A DNA stretch of 64,000 nucleotides from Burhinus oedicnemus (GCA_008921705.1 VFFE01009145.1:149934-213933); one strand, 5' to 3'. Positions 1 through 13,790 are shown, numbered from the stretch's first letter. Translations and numbers: made by a program. The notes: a model not told the origin generated them from the letters alone.

Positions 1-3000
1 GTTGTAACTTGCTGTTACTGGGGACAGAAGGGAAGGCTGAAGTTTGTAATACCAAGTAAAAATCAAGACTATGAACAGGGAGTTTCTGTCTTCTGCTTAA
101 GCTGCACTTCCCCCTGCTGAGGTCCTGGTGAGGAAGAGGAAGTGGAATGGAAATAAGTGAATAGCCTGGAGGGAAGGATGGAAAGTGCAAGGTCAAGAAA
201 CAAAAAGCAGATGTTATGATGTTGGAAAATAGGACCCTTGAGAAATTGGAGACAAGAAGGTTAGGTAAGAGCTATGAAATTGTAATAAAAACTACTTTAT
301 CTCCTCACCATGCCACAGTATTTTTTTCCCTCTAGAGTCAAGGGAGAAGGGGGAGGAGGAAAAAAAAAACCCACAAAACTTTCCATGCTAGAGGAAATCT
401 TAAAATCCATTCTTTTTAAAATGGAACATTATAGTTGTCAGCATCTCATACCATTTTACTTATGCTTGTTAATGCCATGCTTTTGCTCTTGTGCTGATTT
501 TTGTTTGAATGCAGACCCTACCTGTTAGACTGGTAGCTCTGGGGTACCCTCTCACAAGAGTACAGTGTTATGGAGAACATTTCAGACATCTATTACCAAA
601 TATATATACTGGATTGGGAAATTTCTAAGTGAGAGACTTACAGTAATCGCTCTGACAGAGAAATCACATGTCAAGAAAAAAGTACGAAAATCTACCTGTA
701 GTAGTTTATATTTTGGTGAAGTAAGCATTAAAAAAAAAATAAAATAAAAAAAAAATATTGTGACCTCTCTTTTACTGTTGATGTTCTTTTACTGGAAGTG
801 ATTATTATAGTCTCTTCATGTTGCTGTATGACCATACCTTAACTGGGATACTTCAAATGTCAGTTTGGAACAGCAGGGCACATATGGGTCTAAAAGTAAA
901 ATGTAGGGTAGGAAAACGAAATTTTGGTTTAAAAAAAAAAATAGACATAAAAAAAATCCTAAATTTGATGTACATATTTAGACATATCCTTCAATATTCT
1001 GATCAGAATGGCAGGAAACAACTGTACACAAAAATAATTACAAAATTGCTGCAAATTGCTTCAATATGCCTGTTGGTGGTTTTGCTATGAAAGATAGAGA
1101 AAGGCTTTCTCAAGAGTGTCCATCTTCAGACAGAAAGGAACTTGGCTTTGTGCCCTGACTTACACACAGTACAAGCCCTCTGCAAATCCACTCATGGTTT
1201 CAATAAGACTGGATTCGATTAATTTCTGTGTTAAATTAGCAAGCTTCAAACTCCACTATACAACTGCAGTATAGTTAGTAAATGCTTACTGAGACAAAGC
1301 TCCTGTGATACCAAGGTCTCCGCACAAGCGGAGATCGTAAGTGTAAACAGTTCCTCTTCAGGAAAACGATTACAATTTACCTCTGTAACATTATAGCAAA
1401 CACCGTCTGCTTTTGCTTTTTGGTTATAATTTCAGAATAAGAAATGGAAAAGTGAGCTGCTCTTCAGAGAGCTGATTGGAAAAGTTGATGTAATTTATAA
1501 CAGTATTTTGTTGAATATTTGAGGTTCAGCTGCTTCCCATTCCAAAAGAATATGCTACCTTACTTTTCCTTCACTGAGCAGCACTCAACATGAAAACCAA
1601 TCCTAACAGAAAACTACATAAGAAGAAGGGGTTTTTTCTGTTTATGCTGATAGAACTAGGATTTACCCTTGCTCCTCAGTTTGAGTCAAACAAAATCCCC
1701 AGCTAACACAGATTTCCCACCTACACAATCACGAACAAAACGGTGTCCTATATTTAAAGCAATCAACTGGTAAATTTAACTGCGTACAGCTTTGTTGTTG
1801 TATAAGTTATAACTGATTTTTAATGTATTTTCTCCTACAGTTCAGCATTTTTATTAATTAAAGAATCCTTTTCAACATTTTTCTCTTTCCCTCCTCCTCT
1901 TCCTGCCTCTGCCTCATATGTGTTTATAGAGTTGTCAATGAAAGGTAGATAGCAAATTTCACAGTCCCAAATAAAGCTGCATTTGAAAATAACAATGATG
2001 ATAGTCATACATTACCTCATCACGATACTTACTCTTTAAACTGCAGTCTCATGTTATTGTTGAGATGAAAATAAACTGCTTTTATAGCAGGATATTTCTT
2101 TTAATGTTCGATTTGTAAAATAAATTTGCTGCAGCATCTCAAGAAAGCCTTTAAAATATTGCACAGCGTACAGCTGATGTACTGCGTTATTTCACCAAAT
2201 CTCTGAATCTATGTAAGCCTCACTGCTACAGGCTACCTTGCATTTTTTACACAGATTTTCTTAAAGGATATGTTGTGCATCTCAAACTGTAATATCACAA
2301 GATTGAAATAGACATTGATTTGCTTTATTGTTAATGACCAAGGGATTAATTTAATGTCTAAGTAGACAATAGATTCTTCTTGACTTCAAACAGTGCTGGA
2401 CTGGATACCAGACATTGGATACATCTCCATCTACACTGACATATCTAAGCCAGCCACATGTATTCGACTTGTTATCTAGACTTCTTCCATAGCTTGGAGG
2501 GAAAGAGGTGTTTACCGTACACTGTTTAACATATTCTAAGATAGGTGACTTAGGACACATACATAACTTCAGATGCAAAGGCCAGATGAGTGGCCTCTGA
2601 GCATGCCTTGCAAATGCTTGGCTTTCCATTTGCTTTTCTTTCTGCTTTTCTTTTTTTTTTTTTTTAGGACAGTCCAAATCTCCTTTGCAGACCATCAGAT
2701 CTGGAAGGAAATTTTAAAATAGGATTTGGGGAAACTAGTCCAGTTTAAAACAAAAGCTGAATTGCTTTGAAATATTTAAATTTGTGACTGCTGATACTTT
2801 AAACTTTCTTTTTCTGACTGTGGTTCTATGCTTTATGTTCAGAAGGCAAGTCTTTTGATTTTTAATATTCTTAATAATAGGTGTTCTAATTATGGGGATA
2901 AAACATCTTTTTATTTAATTTGTTCTGTTTGATGTTCTTAGGCATCCTAATGTGTTGTAGCTTTGCCAAAAGAAAAGCTTCACTCTGTGTTAGAACAAAG

Positions 3001-6000
3001 ATAGAACAACAGCTTGAACAGGTTTGTGCTATTTTCTACTAGATTGAAAACACTCATGCTAATTTAGTAGCAGACTGAAAGTTCTTATTTTTTCATTCTC
3101 TAGGTTGCTAAGGTGTTGGAGGTCAAGAGAAAGTTGGGCACCTTGGCCCTGACGAGTGAACTGTCAAGGGAATGGTTAACATAGAGATGTAAGCAGGTAA
3201 GATGACTAGAAATTTGCTCGGTTATTGTTGTAATTTCAAGAGTTTTCACGTGTTCATCTAGAATGTTTTGATCCCATCAATCAGCGTTATCAATAAATCA
3301 TTTACTTTTACAGAGAACTGTCAGGAAAATTCTGAACAATTGTCTGTAATTTCTTTGCAACTCTAGGCAGCAGCAGTGCATGTCTGTCACAATTCTAATG
3401 ATCTCTGGGATAAAATAGCTGGAACTTGGACAGTTTTCTGGGCATACCGCAAAACCATGTGGATTTTGGAGGAAGACGGAAGGGTACAGAGATTTACTAG
3501 AGATACTTTGCTGCCTTCCTGGCTGCCAGAGGTAATCCCATGTTTGTGGAAAAGGCACGGTTCAGCACAGACAAATGAACTCATCTTGGTTTTGATGGGC
3601 TTTGTTTATGTATTTGTTTGCTTGCGGCTGTTGTGATTGTAAATGTATTACAAAGGATCTGGAGATGGAGATAGGTTCTTTTTTTGTGTGGCAGAAAAGC
3701 AAGGGGGAAAAATATTTGAAACTGAAAGCTTCATGTTTGTTGACAATTAGATAGAAAATAAATTATCAATTGCCATGTTTTCTGGAAATGAAAAAACGTC
3801 AGAAATATGCTAACTGCTTAAGTGTTCTCTGAAGCATTTGCGATGGCAAGGATCTCATGTTAAATGGATTAGTATTTTTGTTCTTACATCTATTGCCTTT
3901 CAGTAGTAATATTGAGAAAGCACACTTGAGTGAATTTATCTTTCTGTGAATACATCGTTGCTATGAGTCAAAATAATACTGTTCACATGTGCCAAGGATA
4001 TCTATTGTATGTATGTGTATATGAAAAAAAAATTATCAGTTGATATACACCACCTCTGTATAGATGTCTGTGACTTCTTAAAGCCTTATAAACAAACCAT
4101 CTTTTATACTATATATGACTTGTTGATTTAAAAGTTGTACTGCAGACTACTATAGACAGCCTTGCAATGGTTACTAAGGTGGGATTCTGAATGAGTTTAA
4201 TGAATCATTAGTGCAATCAGGGCCAACTTCAGGCATTGTCAGAAGAGACAGTTGCCTAGGCAGCAAACTGGAATAGATCGGAAAACATCCATAGCTTAAT
4301 TATCTTTCCCTAGCTATGTTATATGTCTGGAAAGTCACTCTGGTTAGCTAATATTGCCAGAAAGGTCAGGGTGTATGGGCTAGAAGTTACTGCTATGTGG
4401 AACCAGGGTGGCAGAAAAGAGGCAGTAAGTAAGTGTGATGTGAAATTCTGGCATCCCATTTCAGCTCTACTTCTTCTCCCTATGTCTTCTTTTACTGCTG
4501 AAGGACCAGCCTTACCTCCCCACGCTTAGAGTGGCAAAAATTCATTTTTGTCTATGTTGCTGAGAGGTCTTGAGCTGGTTCCAAAAGTAGTTATGTTAGC
4601 AGAACAGAAAGCAATTCAATTGCCATTATAAGAAACCTATTTATATGACCTTTATAAATGTTCATTGTATTTTTCCACTTTTCTAGATGAATGAATGCCA
4701 TAAAAGAAAGTCTGATGTGATGAAAAATTCATAGAGTTTAAGACCTTTGAATTTCTCCTGATAGTTCTTTTATTATCAAATTTGACAATATCTTTTGAGA
4801 GTACGTCCGGTCTTAATTAAAGACTTCAAATTACAGATAATCCATCATATTCTTTGAAAAGCTCTTCCAGTCTTAATTACAACCACTGTTAATAATGTAC
4901 AACTTATACATCATTAAAGTTTGAGCATCAGGTTCCAGCTATTTGATCATTTCATACCTCCTGCTGTTAATTTATGAACCCTCCAGTGTGACCTCTCTGT
5001 GTAATGATCTATAGACCGGTCAACTTGCATCCTAACTTTATCCTCCAAAATTTAAATAGAGTCAGTCTTCTCCTTAACATGGGTCAGCTGAGAACCATCC
5101 AGTGCCCTGAAGTAATACTCAGGCTAATTTCTAGTGTTTCAGCTTAGATCCCAGAAGGAACAGCCTCATTAACAGAGGATGTTATCTATTCCAGGTGGCT
5201 AAGCTTGTTACAACTCGGGTGCCTGCGTGCAGAGCTACACTGTGTTATGTAGACATAACCAATCTCTCTGGCAGCATTTACGAGTTAAAAATAATGACAA
5301 CAAAGGCATTCAGAATAACAGTACAGATGGAGAAGACACTTTAAAAGAAACCTGCAGGCCAAAATACATTAGCAGGAAAAACTGTAATCTGGGTTAAATC
5401 CAGAAGAACTGAAAACAAACCCTGTACCCTAGGCCATGAAAGAACGCAGGCCACTGTACTCTCTATAATCCAGCCTAAGTCAATAGCAATTTATTGGTAT
5501 ATTGTTATGACCTCAGTATTTCTGCACCACTTTCTTCACATGAATTAAAAGAGGCCAGTAGCAATCTAGTTAACATTTAGCAAAGTAAATGTTAAAATTG
5601 ACCAGTAACTGTAAGTGCTTGGGAATGTATTTTTTACAATAACATTGAAAAATATTTGCAACAATGAGCTCTTACTTGAAAAGGCTTGATCTTTCAACAA
5701 TTTTAGATGCCTAACTCTCAAATTGTTAAGGCTTACTTAGATGACTAAAAATAATTGGCATTCTAGACCTCTCCTCCTGCAGAATAAAATGTCAGAATTA
5801 GGTGTGGAAGGATTCAACCAGTTTTACAAAGGCTGTTTACCTTAAAGTAGTCTCCAAAGAAGTGTTATTTGCTACTCCCCCACCTCCAGATACATGTTGT
5901 TGCCTTATGCCAGGTGAACTAAACTGAGGGAAATTATCTAGCTGGAAACTAATCTTTATTTTGTCAGGTGAGATTTTTGCAAAATCTGTCCCCTTACCTG

Positions 6001-6050
6001 GTTCATGACAGCTGTATTGTCACGAGTTCATGACAGCTGTATTGTCACGA
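6001..6050. repeat. Perfect 25-bp tandem duplication
   Basis: Two identical, directly abutting 25-base copies occupy 6,001-6,025 and 6,026-6,050. Each copy begins with gttcatgacagctg and ends with tcacga. There is no third copy. This looks like a recent slippage or repair duplication in otherwise unique sequence. Confidence 0.95.
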
Positions 6051-6956
6051 GGAGGAGATGGGAATAGGCAACCAGATATGACAAGAGCAGCAGATCACTC
6101 CTTTCCAAGGAGCCCTCATTAACGTTAAGGTACTTGTAGAACCACGCCTTTCCATTAACTAGTACTTCACAGTCATTTTATGAAATCTAATAGGACTGTG
6201 CAAAGTGAGATATCCCACTAAGTTGGATGAATGTGGCCTTTATTGACAGCAAATCACTTAGGATATTTAGGTACAGTGGGTTAAGTAAATGTAAATTCAG
6301 AGTACTGTGCAGCAAACTGAGATATTCTGTTTTTACCTGAGAGCTTGCCTGTTTCCCTGTGATAATGAGTGAACTAATACATTTTACTCTGGCCCACACT
6401 CCTTTTAATGCAGTATTCTTTGTTCAAGTTAAGTACAGTGTTTGAATTCTTTGTGATGTAAATCATCTTAATATCTGTCTTAAATATTGTTTGGTTTATA
6501 AAAAGCAAAACCAGGAGATACTATTAATCACTGCTGCCAACCTGAGCATACCCATATGGGTTGTAATCTGTAGCTTTCCATTTTTCTAATGCTTCTAAAG
6601 CTGCTAAATATAAGCCTGTACATTAGTATAATAAATAGAACTACAGAAAATGTGCTTAGTTAAGATTTGTAGTTGTACTCTTTCACTATAATGTCTAATT
6701 TAGTATCTCCTTAATCATATAATTTGGAGACAATGGTGTAGATCATAACAGTTTTTATTTTCAGTCTCATGATTTAGTTGCTACCTCTGTAGGTTCTGCT
6801 TGTCCAGCAAGAACATTTTTCATACATATTCCTCATAGGCTGGACAATGTATTTAAAAATCTCTTTAAGCTAATTCTAATTTATGGTTGCTAGCAAATAA
6901 GAATACTGTATTAATAACTGCTGGTGGAAGGTCATCAGTGATGGGGTACTGGGATT

Positions 6957-6995
6957 TAGGCCCAGATCCAAAGCTTATGAAGTCAATAGAAAGGC
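6957..6995. repeat. Relic of an ancient amniote interspersed repeat (half copy)
   Basis: The segment contains ggcccagatccaaagc followed by gaagtcaat. The same word pair recurs in old, palindromic amniote repeats of the 'ggcctgatccaaagc ... gaagtcaatggg' type, which I recognise from memory. A second, more complete relic with both arms lies near 49,994-50,062. Family assignment is uncertain. Confidence 0.4.
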
Positions 6996-8301
6996 ATGCA
7001 CTTCATGGAAATCACAACAGTGAGCTTACACTGGGATTGCAAAGCTACAGCTGATATACCTTTGCTAAAATGAAAAACCATGGGATTTGTTATACCAAAA
7101 CCAAAGGATAGGTAGGCCTCTATGCATTGGTTCTTCATGTGTGACCTTTATTTGCAGTCCAAGGGTGAAATCCCATTTATAGCAATATTATATAAAGCTT
7201 ATCTACCTCACGAGGTTCTGATGTTACGTTCTTCTCTGGCCTGAACTGTGGCATATATTTGATCACTCATATGTCCAGTGAATGTATCGTATCCTGCTTC
7301 AAAACTTAATGCCTGGTGGGCTTAGGGTTTTTTTTGGGGGGAGTGGGGGAGTTTAATTTCAAGAGTTTCTTAGACTGCCAAGACACTAGGGCAAGGAAAA
7401 GAAGACTCCATCCTTTTCCACTCTTTCGGATTTATGTTATGATTAATTTGCCAACATATTATATTTAATATGGCAACATCTAGGGACAGGTCACAAAATA
7501 GCCAAAATACAATCAGCAAGCCTTGAATACTTAAATGCTTCTATAAATACAACATTTTTAGTATTAATCTTCTTTCTACAATTGGTGCTGAGTTTCCATG
7601 GTGAAAAACGTGCACCAATGTAGATCTGAACAGATGTTATTCCGGTGAATTTGATATCCTAAGAACTTGGCACTGCACTGTTCCAACCGACTGCTGAGAA
7701 TCTTCCTGAGGTCCCACTGCTGTACACAATGTCATCCTTGATGTTTTTACACCACTTCCACTGAAGATTGTTTGATACGAATGCTACCGAAGTCAGTATG
7801 AATAGTTCCATTCGCTTTGTATGCAGTGTCTGAGATAGCCATGAACGGACTTAAAATTACCCCTGCGCGCAGCTGGCATTTTTAAGGTGCGGTTTCCCAA
7901 TCTACTTCAGCTGGCCTAAAACGGTGCTGCCCTGTTGTGTCTGCACGAGCAATTACGTAGCAGTGAGACTGCCAACTGCTCCGGCACAAAGGGGATGGCG
8001 GGAACACCCAGCTGGGAGAGAGAAAGAGCGCAGTGCTGCAGCCTTTGCCAGTTGCTCCATCCCACCTTTCTCTGCTGACAGTGACACCAGGCACTTTCCA
8101 GCCTCTGAGCACTCCGCTCTTGCAGCGGTGGAAAACTCCACTAAAAAGAAGTCTTTGTAATACAGCAAAAAAACGCCACTTCTTTTCAACTTTCCTTGTG
8201 CTGTGTGATAAACTTAATCATGTTAATTTTTAGTTCTTATAAAACCAGGATATTCTTGTTTGCTTGTTTGTTGCTGTTGCTTTTAATAAGTTACCTTTCC
8301 A

Positions 8302-8396
8302 AAATAAAAAAAAAAATCTTTAAACAAAATAAATAAAAATGAAAATAAAAATGAAAATAAAAATAAATAAAAATAAAAATTAAAATTTAAAAAAAC
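8302..8396. repeat. A-rich low-complexity tract (AAAAT/AAATA-like)
   Basis: About 95 bases consist almost only of A and T on the plus strand, built from drifting AAAAT, AAATA and AAAATG units. Open reading on the minus strand through this tract yields only Phe/Leu/Ser-rich low-complexity sequence and is not a gene. Confidence 0.85.
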
Positions 8397-11300
8397 CCTA
8401 TTTTGCTCTTTCTTGTGTACTCTACAATCCAGTTCCCCTGCATTCACTTGACCTGCAAAAGATAGGAACTTAGATATCAATTGTGTATATACTTTATGTT
8501 TCACCCCCTTTGTTTGTCAAATGCTCATCGCAACATCAGATTTCTTCCTCCAAAACTAGCTGACTAGCTAACAGCGTGGGGTTTGTTTGTGTTCCTGTCA
8601 TGTGGGGTTGCACAGAGAAGAAGAGGACTTGGATATTGCACAAGTCCGTGTCACAGTCGGAGTAGGAGACTCGATTTGAAGGAACGATCCCTGCTCTGAG
8701 AATGTGGCATATGCTTCGTTCCAATGCCCGTTTGTTGTAAAGTGCGTGAGCTATTCTTGGATGGCAGAGGGTCTAATTCCTTCCTTCTGATACCATTCAT
8801 TCATGTGTGTATGTTTCTCTGTGTGATTATATTAATGAAAAGTAACATGATTTCACAGGATGCGCCTAGTTTGGAACAAAAAGCTGTTGTATGCCGAAAC
8901 AGACAAGAGGTTAGGTCATTTAGGAGCTGAGAGATTTTGGTTAGCATCCTTTAAAGGAGAAATGACCATTGCACCCATGTCTTCTCTGTGAAAGGCAAGT
9001 TCTTCTGACCAACAGGTTATTGGACTAAAGAGGATCCTCATGTCCCCTGCATTCTCCTCCAATATTTTTTTGTTTGTCTGTTGTAAAAGAAGCAGCTGTG
9101 CATGAAGTATATTTCAGGAATTCACAATGAATTAGATCTATGAGTGGATTTAGATGAAGAAAGGTCTATCTTTCAGGCCACAGTTAGGCTTAGTCATGAA
9201 ATAAGCACCAAGCCCTACCAATATACAGAGATTTCCGAGTGGTCAAGAACTCTCTCTAAAACTTGTGATGCCTCTGAAACCAAACCTGTACTTTAAACTT
9301 AGGAGTTTACGTACTTTTGCTTCTTGAGGAATTAGACAGAAGTTTCAAGAGTCCACCATTACTGGACACCTAGTTACCTCAGTCCAGATCCTACCTAAAT
9401 ACCTGGCTCTTTTTGTGTATGTGGATCAATGTCTCATATCTGACAGCAGCACCTCATTCATTTATGAACTTTTGAATTATTATCCTCTTTGACACTGGAA
9501 AATAATTCTTTGCAGTCCAGCTGATTATCCTACTCTTCACTTCCATCTGTTAGCACTTGGCCCGTACTCAAGCAGGATAATGCTGCAAGCAGTTTCAAGA
9601 TCATTCAGATGGCTGATTTTGGTATCAATGCAGAATGCAGTCCCTGAAGCGCTACACCAGAGCATGTCACTACCAACAGCCCATGATTTCTTACACTAAG
9701 AACTTGAATTGACAAGGAGGTCACTTTCCCATGAGTCAAAACTCATTTTCTTGGTAGATATTTTACAGCATCTTTTTCCTGCTGATAGCCCACCAGCCTT
9801 GCTTTGCAGCTATTCATAGTTATGAAGAATACTTGAAAATGCAACAATGTAATGTATTTTGTTGCCAGATGGTCAGTGTTTCTACAAATAAAAATGTAAA
9901 TGCTAACTTTTAATAGTTACTTTCACAATTAGCAGTTGTTCTGAATGTGACCTTGATTTTACTGACCACTCTTTAAACAGCATTATGCAATCAAGTAAGG
10001 CAGAATGCCAATGCAATTCAGGCTCATTTTATGTAAAAGAGTTGGTTACAACCCAGGGTCACTATTTCTAATTACCTTAATCCAACTCCTTTGAAGTTTG
10101 CTTCATTTAATTGTTTCTTCTGGATACCAGTTAAATCCATGAATTTTCGGGGTTTTTTTCAGTTGTAGTATAGCAACTATGGGTCTCTGCTGACTATTGA
10201 AAATTACTAATAGAAAGATAATTGAACACTAGTTCTACCACTACTGTTATTTGGGGTTGTTTCTTTTTTTTTTTTTTAAGCATAATGACTTGAAAATGGC
10301 AGAAAGTAAGTAGCCTATACTAGTTGAAATCATACATGGTTGAGGATGCTCTTGCTTTGCAATTGGCTTAGCAGAAAATCAGCCTTAAGTGCTCTGCCTG
10401 TCCGCCTTTGATAATGTAAAAGAGTTTCCGCAGAAAAAGCGAAATGCCTTACAAATGCCTTCACTGCCTTATAAATAAGACTCTGTCAAAATGGTGTCAT
10501 TTGTGAATACATGGGGCCAGTCAAAAATTCATTTTCATGCTTTTCCACAAATATCACATCGCAATTGAACATTGTATATGTAATGATCTCACCACAGGTC
10601 CCAGAGAGTGGGAAGGGCTCTCGGGAGAGCTTTACTCTTACTTTTAACCTAACACAATTCCTCCACACATTCTGTTCATTCAGAATTGTCTGTCAATTTA
10701 TGGGAGAAGTCATTCTCTGAGACTTCAATATGTTCCAGAATGGGTCAGTCTTGGGAAAAATGTAATGGGTACAATGCAGGGTACAATGGGAATAGAGGGA
10801 AAAGATTTGGGAGGTTTTCCTTTGTCATGTATTCTACTCAGTTTCTCCTGACTTAAAGGGGAATGTGGCCTCTATTGTTGCTTTACATTTCCCTTTGCTC
10901 TCCTCCCGGAATAACCTTCCCACTAACATGAAAAGGCAGAATTTTAACAGATTCAAGGTCACGGAACTATGTGCTGATCTTTGGTCATTATGCAAATTTC
11001 TTCTGATGGGAAGATACGATCCAGGCAATAATCAGTATTGTTCCCCTCTTAAGCCAAGTCCATAAGGAACATCTGAAAGATTAGGATGGTTCCAGACATA
11101 GTTCATCATTGATGGAAATGTGCATAATTTAATGTTTTAATCCTTCTAAGGTGCTCTCCATAGTACAAAGAAACAGAATCAGTATCCATAATGTATGGCC
11201 ATTATATATTCATATATTCATTTCAAGATAGTTATACATGGGGTAGCTTAAGAAATATTTAAATATGCAACTGTATTTTCTAAGATATTGGGGGGGAGGG

Positions 11301-11603
11301 AAGAAACGTTAAGAAGAATATAGGCTATGCCTGGGAAAAACTGGTGACTTTTGCTACCGGGATGATTAAAACCCACGTCCTTTAAGGTACAGTTTATAAA
11401 CATAGCAATTGGTAACACATATAAAAAAATCTCACACCCTTTCTTTTCCTAGAGTGCACTTCCTACCAAAGGATAGCTTAGTACCACACCAGGCAGGTTA
11501 TAAAATCAGGCTCGGAAAGTCACCACCGGCAATCCAAACTGCGATTCACACCGGAGAATGGCGTTGTACCTCTTCGATGTCGTGGGCGGACCACAGGCAC
11601 CGG

Positions 11604-11617
11604 GCGGGCTAGCCCGC
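11604..11617. repeat. 14-bp perfect palindrome in the CpG island
   Basis: GCGGGCTAGCCCGC reads identically on both strands. It lies at the upstream edge of the CpG island and could bind a dimeric regulator or simply be chance in GC-rich DNA. Confidence 0.6.
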
Positions 11618-12220
11618 ATCTTCTACTGGCCCTTCGCCGCGCCACTGGCCGCGAACGAGTTGAGGGGCAGAGGTTTTTACACCTCATTAACAGTTTTCTA
11701 TTTTACTTCAGAAGCCTTCAGCTAAAGCCGAATGAGAACCATTTTAATGCACGGCATAAAATGAAGTGCCTGCGCGGGGAGGGAGTTACAAAAAGCGGCA
11801 CCGCTCCGACAAGCAGCCGCTGCGCATCCCCGCGGTTTCTGAGCTGTGGGCACCGGTAGGTATTTACTCCGCGCTCACAAAGTTGCTGCCCGCAGGAGAG
11901 ACGGCTCCTGCCGCCCACGAAGAGGACCCCCCCGCGACCCCTTTTCTTCCACGCAGCCCTCTCGCACCTGCCTGCTGCTCCCCGCACCGGGACCCTCCCT
12001 CACCGCGGTCTCGGGGCAGCCGGAGCCGCGGCTCCGCCTCCCTCCGTCGCCCCGGGGCGCATCCCCCTCCCCCGCCCGGGCCGCGGCCCTGCCCCCGGGC
12101 GCGCCCGCCCGCGGCGCTGCTCTGCGCTCGGCCGGCAGCCCGCTGCCGAGGCGCAGGGGCGGCGGTGGCATCCGCCGCTGGGAGCGGGGCTGGGCTCGGC
12201 GGCCAGCTCACGCAGTCGCA

Positions 12221-12227
12221 GGTAAGA
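12221..12227 (+). other. Candidate 5' splice donor of DSEL 5'UTR exon
   Basis: The sequence cgcag|gtaaga is a near-perfect vertebrate donor, with the last exon base at 12,221 and GT at 12,222-12,223, inside the CpG island. Downstream acceptors that could pair with it end at 13,446 (strongest) or 12,853. No transcript evidence is available here. Confidence 0.55.
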
Positions 12228-12367
12228 GGAGCAGCCGAGGGAGCGCCGGCGGGGCCGGGAGCCCGCCCGCCGCCGGAGCGCGGCGTGGAGAAGCGGCACA
12301 TCCCTGTTCCGCCGGGGGCGGCTCTGCCAACCCCCCCCTCCCACCGCCGCCCCGCGTCCTCTCCCTC

Positions 12368-12387
12368 NNNNNNNNNNNNNNNNNNNN
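12368..12387. other. Assembly gap (20 N)
   Basis: Twenty consecutive N bases interrupt the CpG island just downstream of the candidate splice donor, next to C-rich sequence. The true length is probably unknown. GC-rich bird promoters are frequent gap sites, so the island may be longer than it appears. Confidence 0.95.
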
Positions 12388-13430
12388 TTCGTCCCGGGGC
12401 CGGGGGCGCCGCCGTGGGTCGGTCGGTCCGTCCGCTTTCCCTCTTCGCGCGTCCGTGTCGCCGGCAGAGCCCCGCGTGTGGTTTATAGAGACGTACGTAA
12501 CGTGCGTTCATTTATTTGTTTATTTAAGCACCATGTAATTTTGGTGGCGTGTTTCAAATTTGTTTTCTGGGGTAGCTCCTGACAGCGTAATGGGAAAACG
12601 CGCCCTGGGACCTCGTAGTCACGCAGGAAAAGGTGAAATCAGGCCAGCTTAAGTAGCCAATCTGAATTTCTGTTTTGCTGAAGGTAAATTTTGTGGAACT
12701 TTGAAAATGTTCATTTTTATTTATTTTCTGTAAAAGGAAATGTGTATTATCTCATCTTTCCTAGGAAGTTAGCAATACCGTGATATCTTAAGTACTTCAG
12801 AGATTTTCTGACACCTGTACAGCTTCAGAGAACTTTTGTTTCTGTTTCCACAGAAAGAACCAACATGCAAAGTGGAAGGAAACCCGAAACTGCTCTTTTT
12901 ACAAAAAAATACTGGCTTTCTGCCTCTTTCACATGTTTTCCTTTTGCTTCATAATGGAAGGAGTGGGATTACCTGAATGACTGAGGCAAAATTTGGGCAT
13001 CATTGGCTGAAGATAAGATGAAAGAAGACTTGAAAATATGTCGATACTCTATGACTATTGGTTCAGACGCACCTTTCACTAACAGAGGGGAGTAGTGGTT
13101 AAAAGCGCTGCAGTTTCATCAAAAGGAGCTGATGGAGGACCTATGTTGATTTTTTTTTTTTAATTATTAATTTTTTTTCCTTCCCACTCTCCCATGAGTC
13201 CCAAAAGAGAAAGATGGAAAGAGTGTGTATGGAAATTGAGAGAAAGGGAAGGCTGAAGACAATAACTTCAGTTTTGAAGTCTGTTTTCCCGGTGCTGTAA
13301 ATTATTTCATGAAGTACTACACATTGTTTTGAATAAATTTTATCATTTTGTGATCAGTGGAGTTTTTGTCAGCACTAGAAGTGGAATTTGACCTGATTGA
13401 AAGCCTTCTAAAAACGTAAATGCATGACTC

Positions 13431-13446
13431 CGATTCCTCTTTTCAG
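13431..13446 (+). other. Candidate 3' splice acceptor before the DSEL coding exon
   Basis: The pyrimidine tract ccgattcctcttttcag, ending with AG at 13,445-13,446, is preceded by a plausible branch-point word (catgactc). Using it would place 380 bases of leader before the start codon and give an intron of about 1.2 kb from the donor at 12,222 (size uncertain because of the N gap). An alternative acceptor, tttctgtttccacag, ends at 12,853. Confidence 0.5.
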
Positions 13447-13790
13447 GTCAAGTTTTTCAAGTTATCAAGAGACAGTGTTTCAGTCTCTTACTGTGCATTG
13501 TCAACCTGTGGTTTATATGCGTATCTTAAAGATTGTACTTTTTCCCTTATTTTAGTATTTATGCCGTAGTGTTGTGTTTGAGAAAAGTGTGAACAGACAA
13601 GACACCTGAGATTTAAGTTTTCAACAGCCTTGTTGGTTCAGTGTTGTAGCTCAGATTCCAAGTAATCTGAGCATCTGTTAGAATGCACAGTACACGCTAA
13701 GTCTTTCCTCCTGAAAATATGCCTTAAGATGTTAATTTTTGTACTAACTGGGTCAAAGTTTGATATCTGAACATTGTGTATTGTTAGGAA

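Larger units (their letters stand above)
1..11480. other. Intergenic DNA upstream of DSEL
   Basis: No gene is recognised in this AT-rich stretch. All open frames are short (under about 115 codons), lack family resemblance, and often run through homopolymer tracts. Identifiable content is limited to a poly-T run near 2,648-2,665, a 25-bp tandem duplication at 6,001, an old repeat relic near 6,957, an A-rich low-complexity tract near 8,302-8,396 and a poly-T run near 10,262. Conserved non-coding elements are common around developmental genes in gene deserts, but they cannot be identified here without an alignment. Confidence 0.7.
11500..12520 (+). promoter_or_regulatory. CpG island: probable DSEL promoter and first 5'UTR exon
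   Basis: Base composition changes sharply from AT-rich to very GC- and CpG-rich, densest at about 11,760-12,490, then returns to AT-rich sequence. It lies 1.3-2.3 kb upstream of the DSEL start codon. It contains a consensus splice donor at 12,222, as expected for a non-coding first exon. Long open frames on both strands here follow from the GC-rich, stop-poor composition and have Pro/Arg/Ala/Gly-rich translations, so they are not treated as genes. CpG-island promoters often fire in both directions, so a divergent antisense RNA is possible. The exact transcription start cannot be read from sequence. Confidence 0.8.

Noticed and set aside
8283..8504. 73-codon minus-strand Phe/Leu-rich open frame resembling a membrane segment
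   Set aside because: It is a translation of the A-rich low-complexity tract.
11766..12538. Long overlapping open frames of up to 240 codons on both strands
   Set aside because: They fall in the CpG island, run through the N gap, and give Pro/Arg/Ala/Gly-rich translations in several frames at once, as expected from stop-poor GC-rich sequence.
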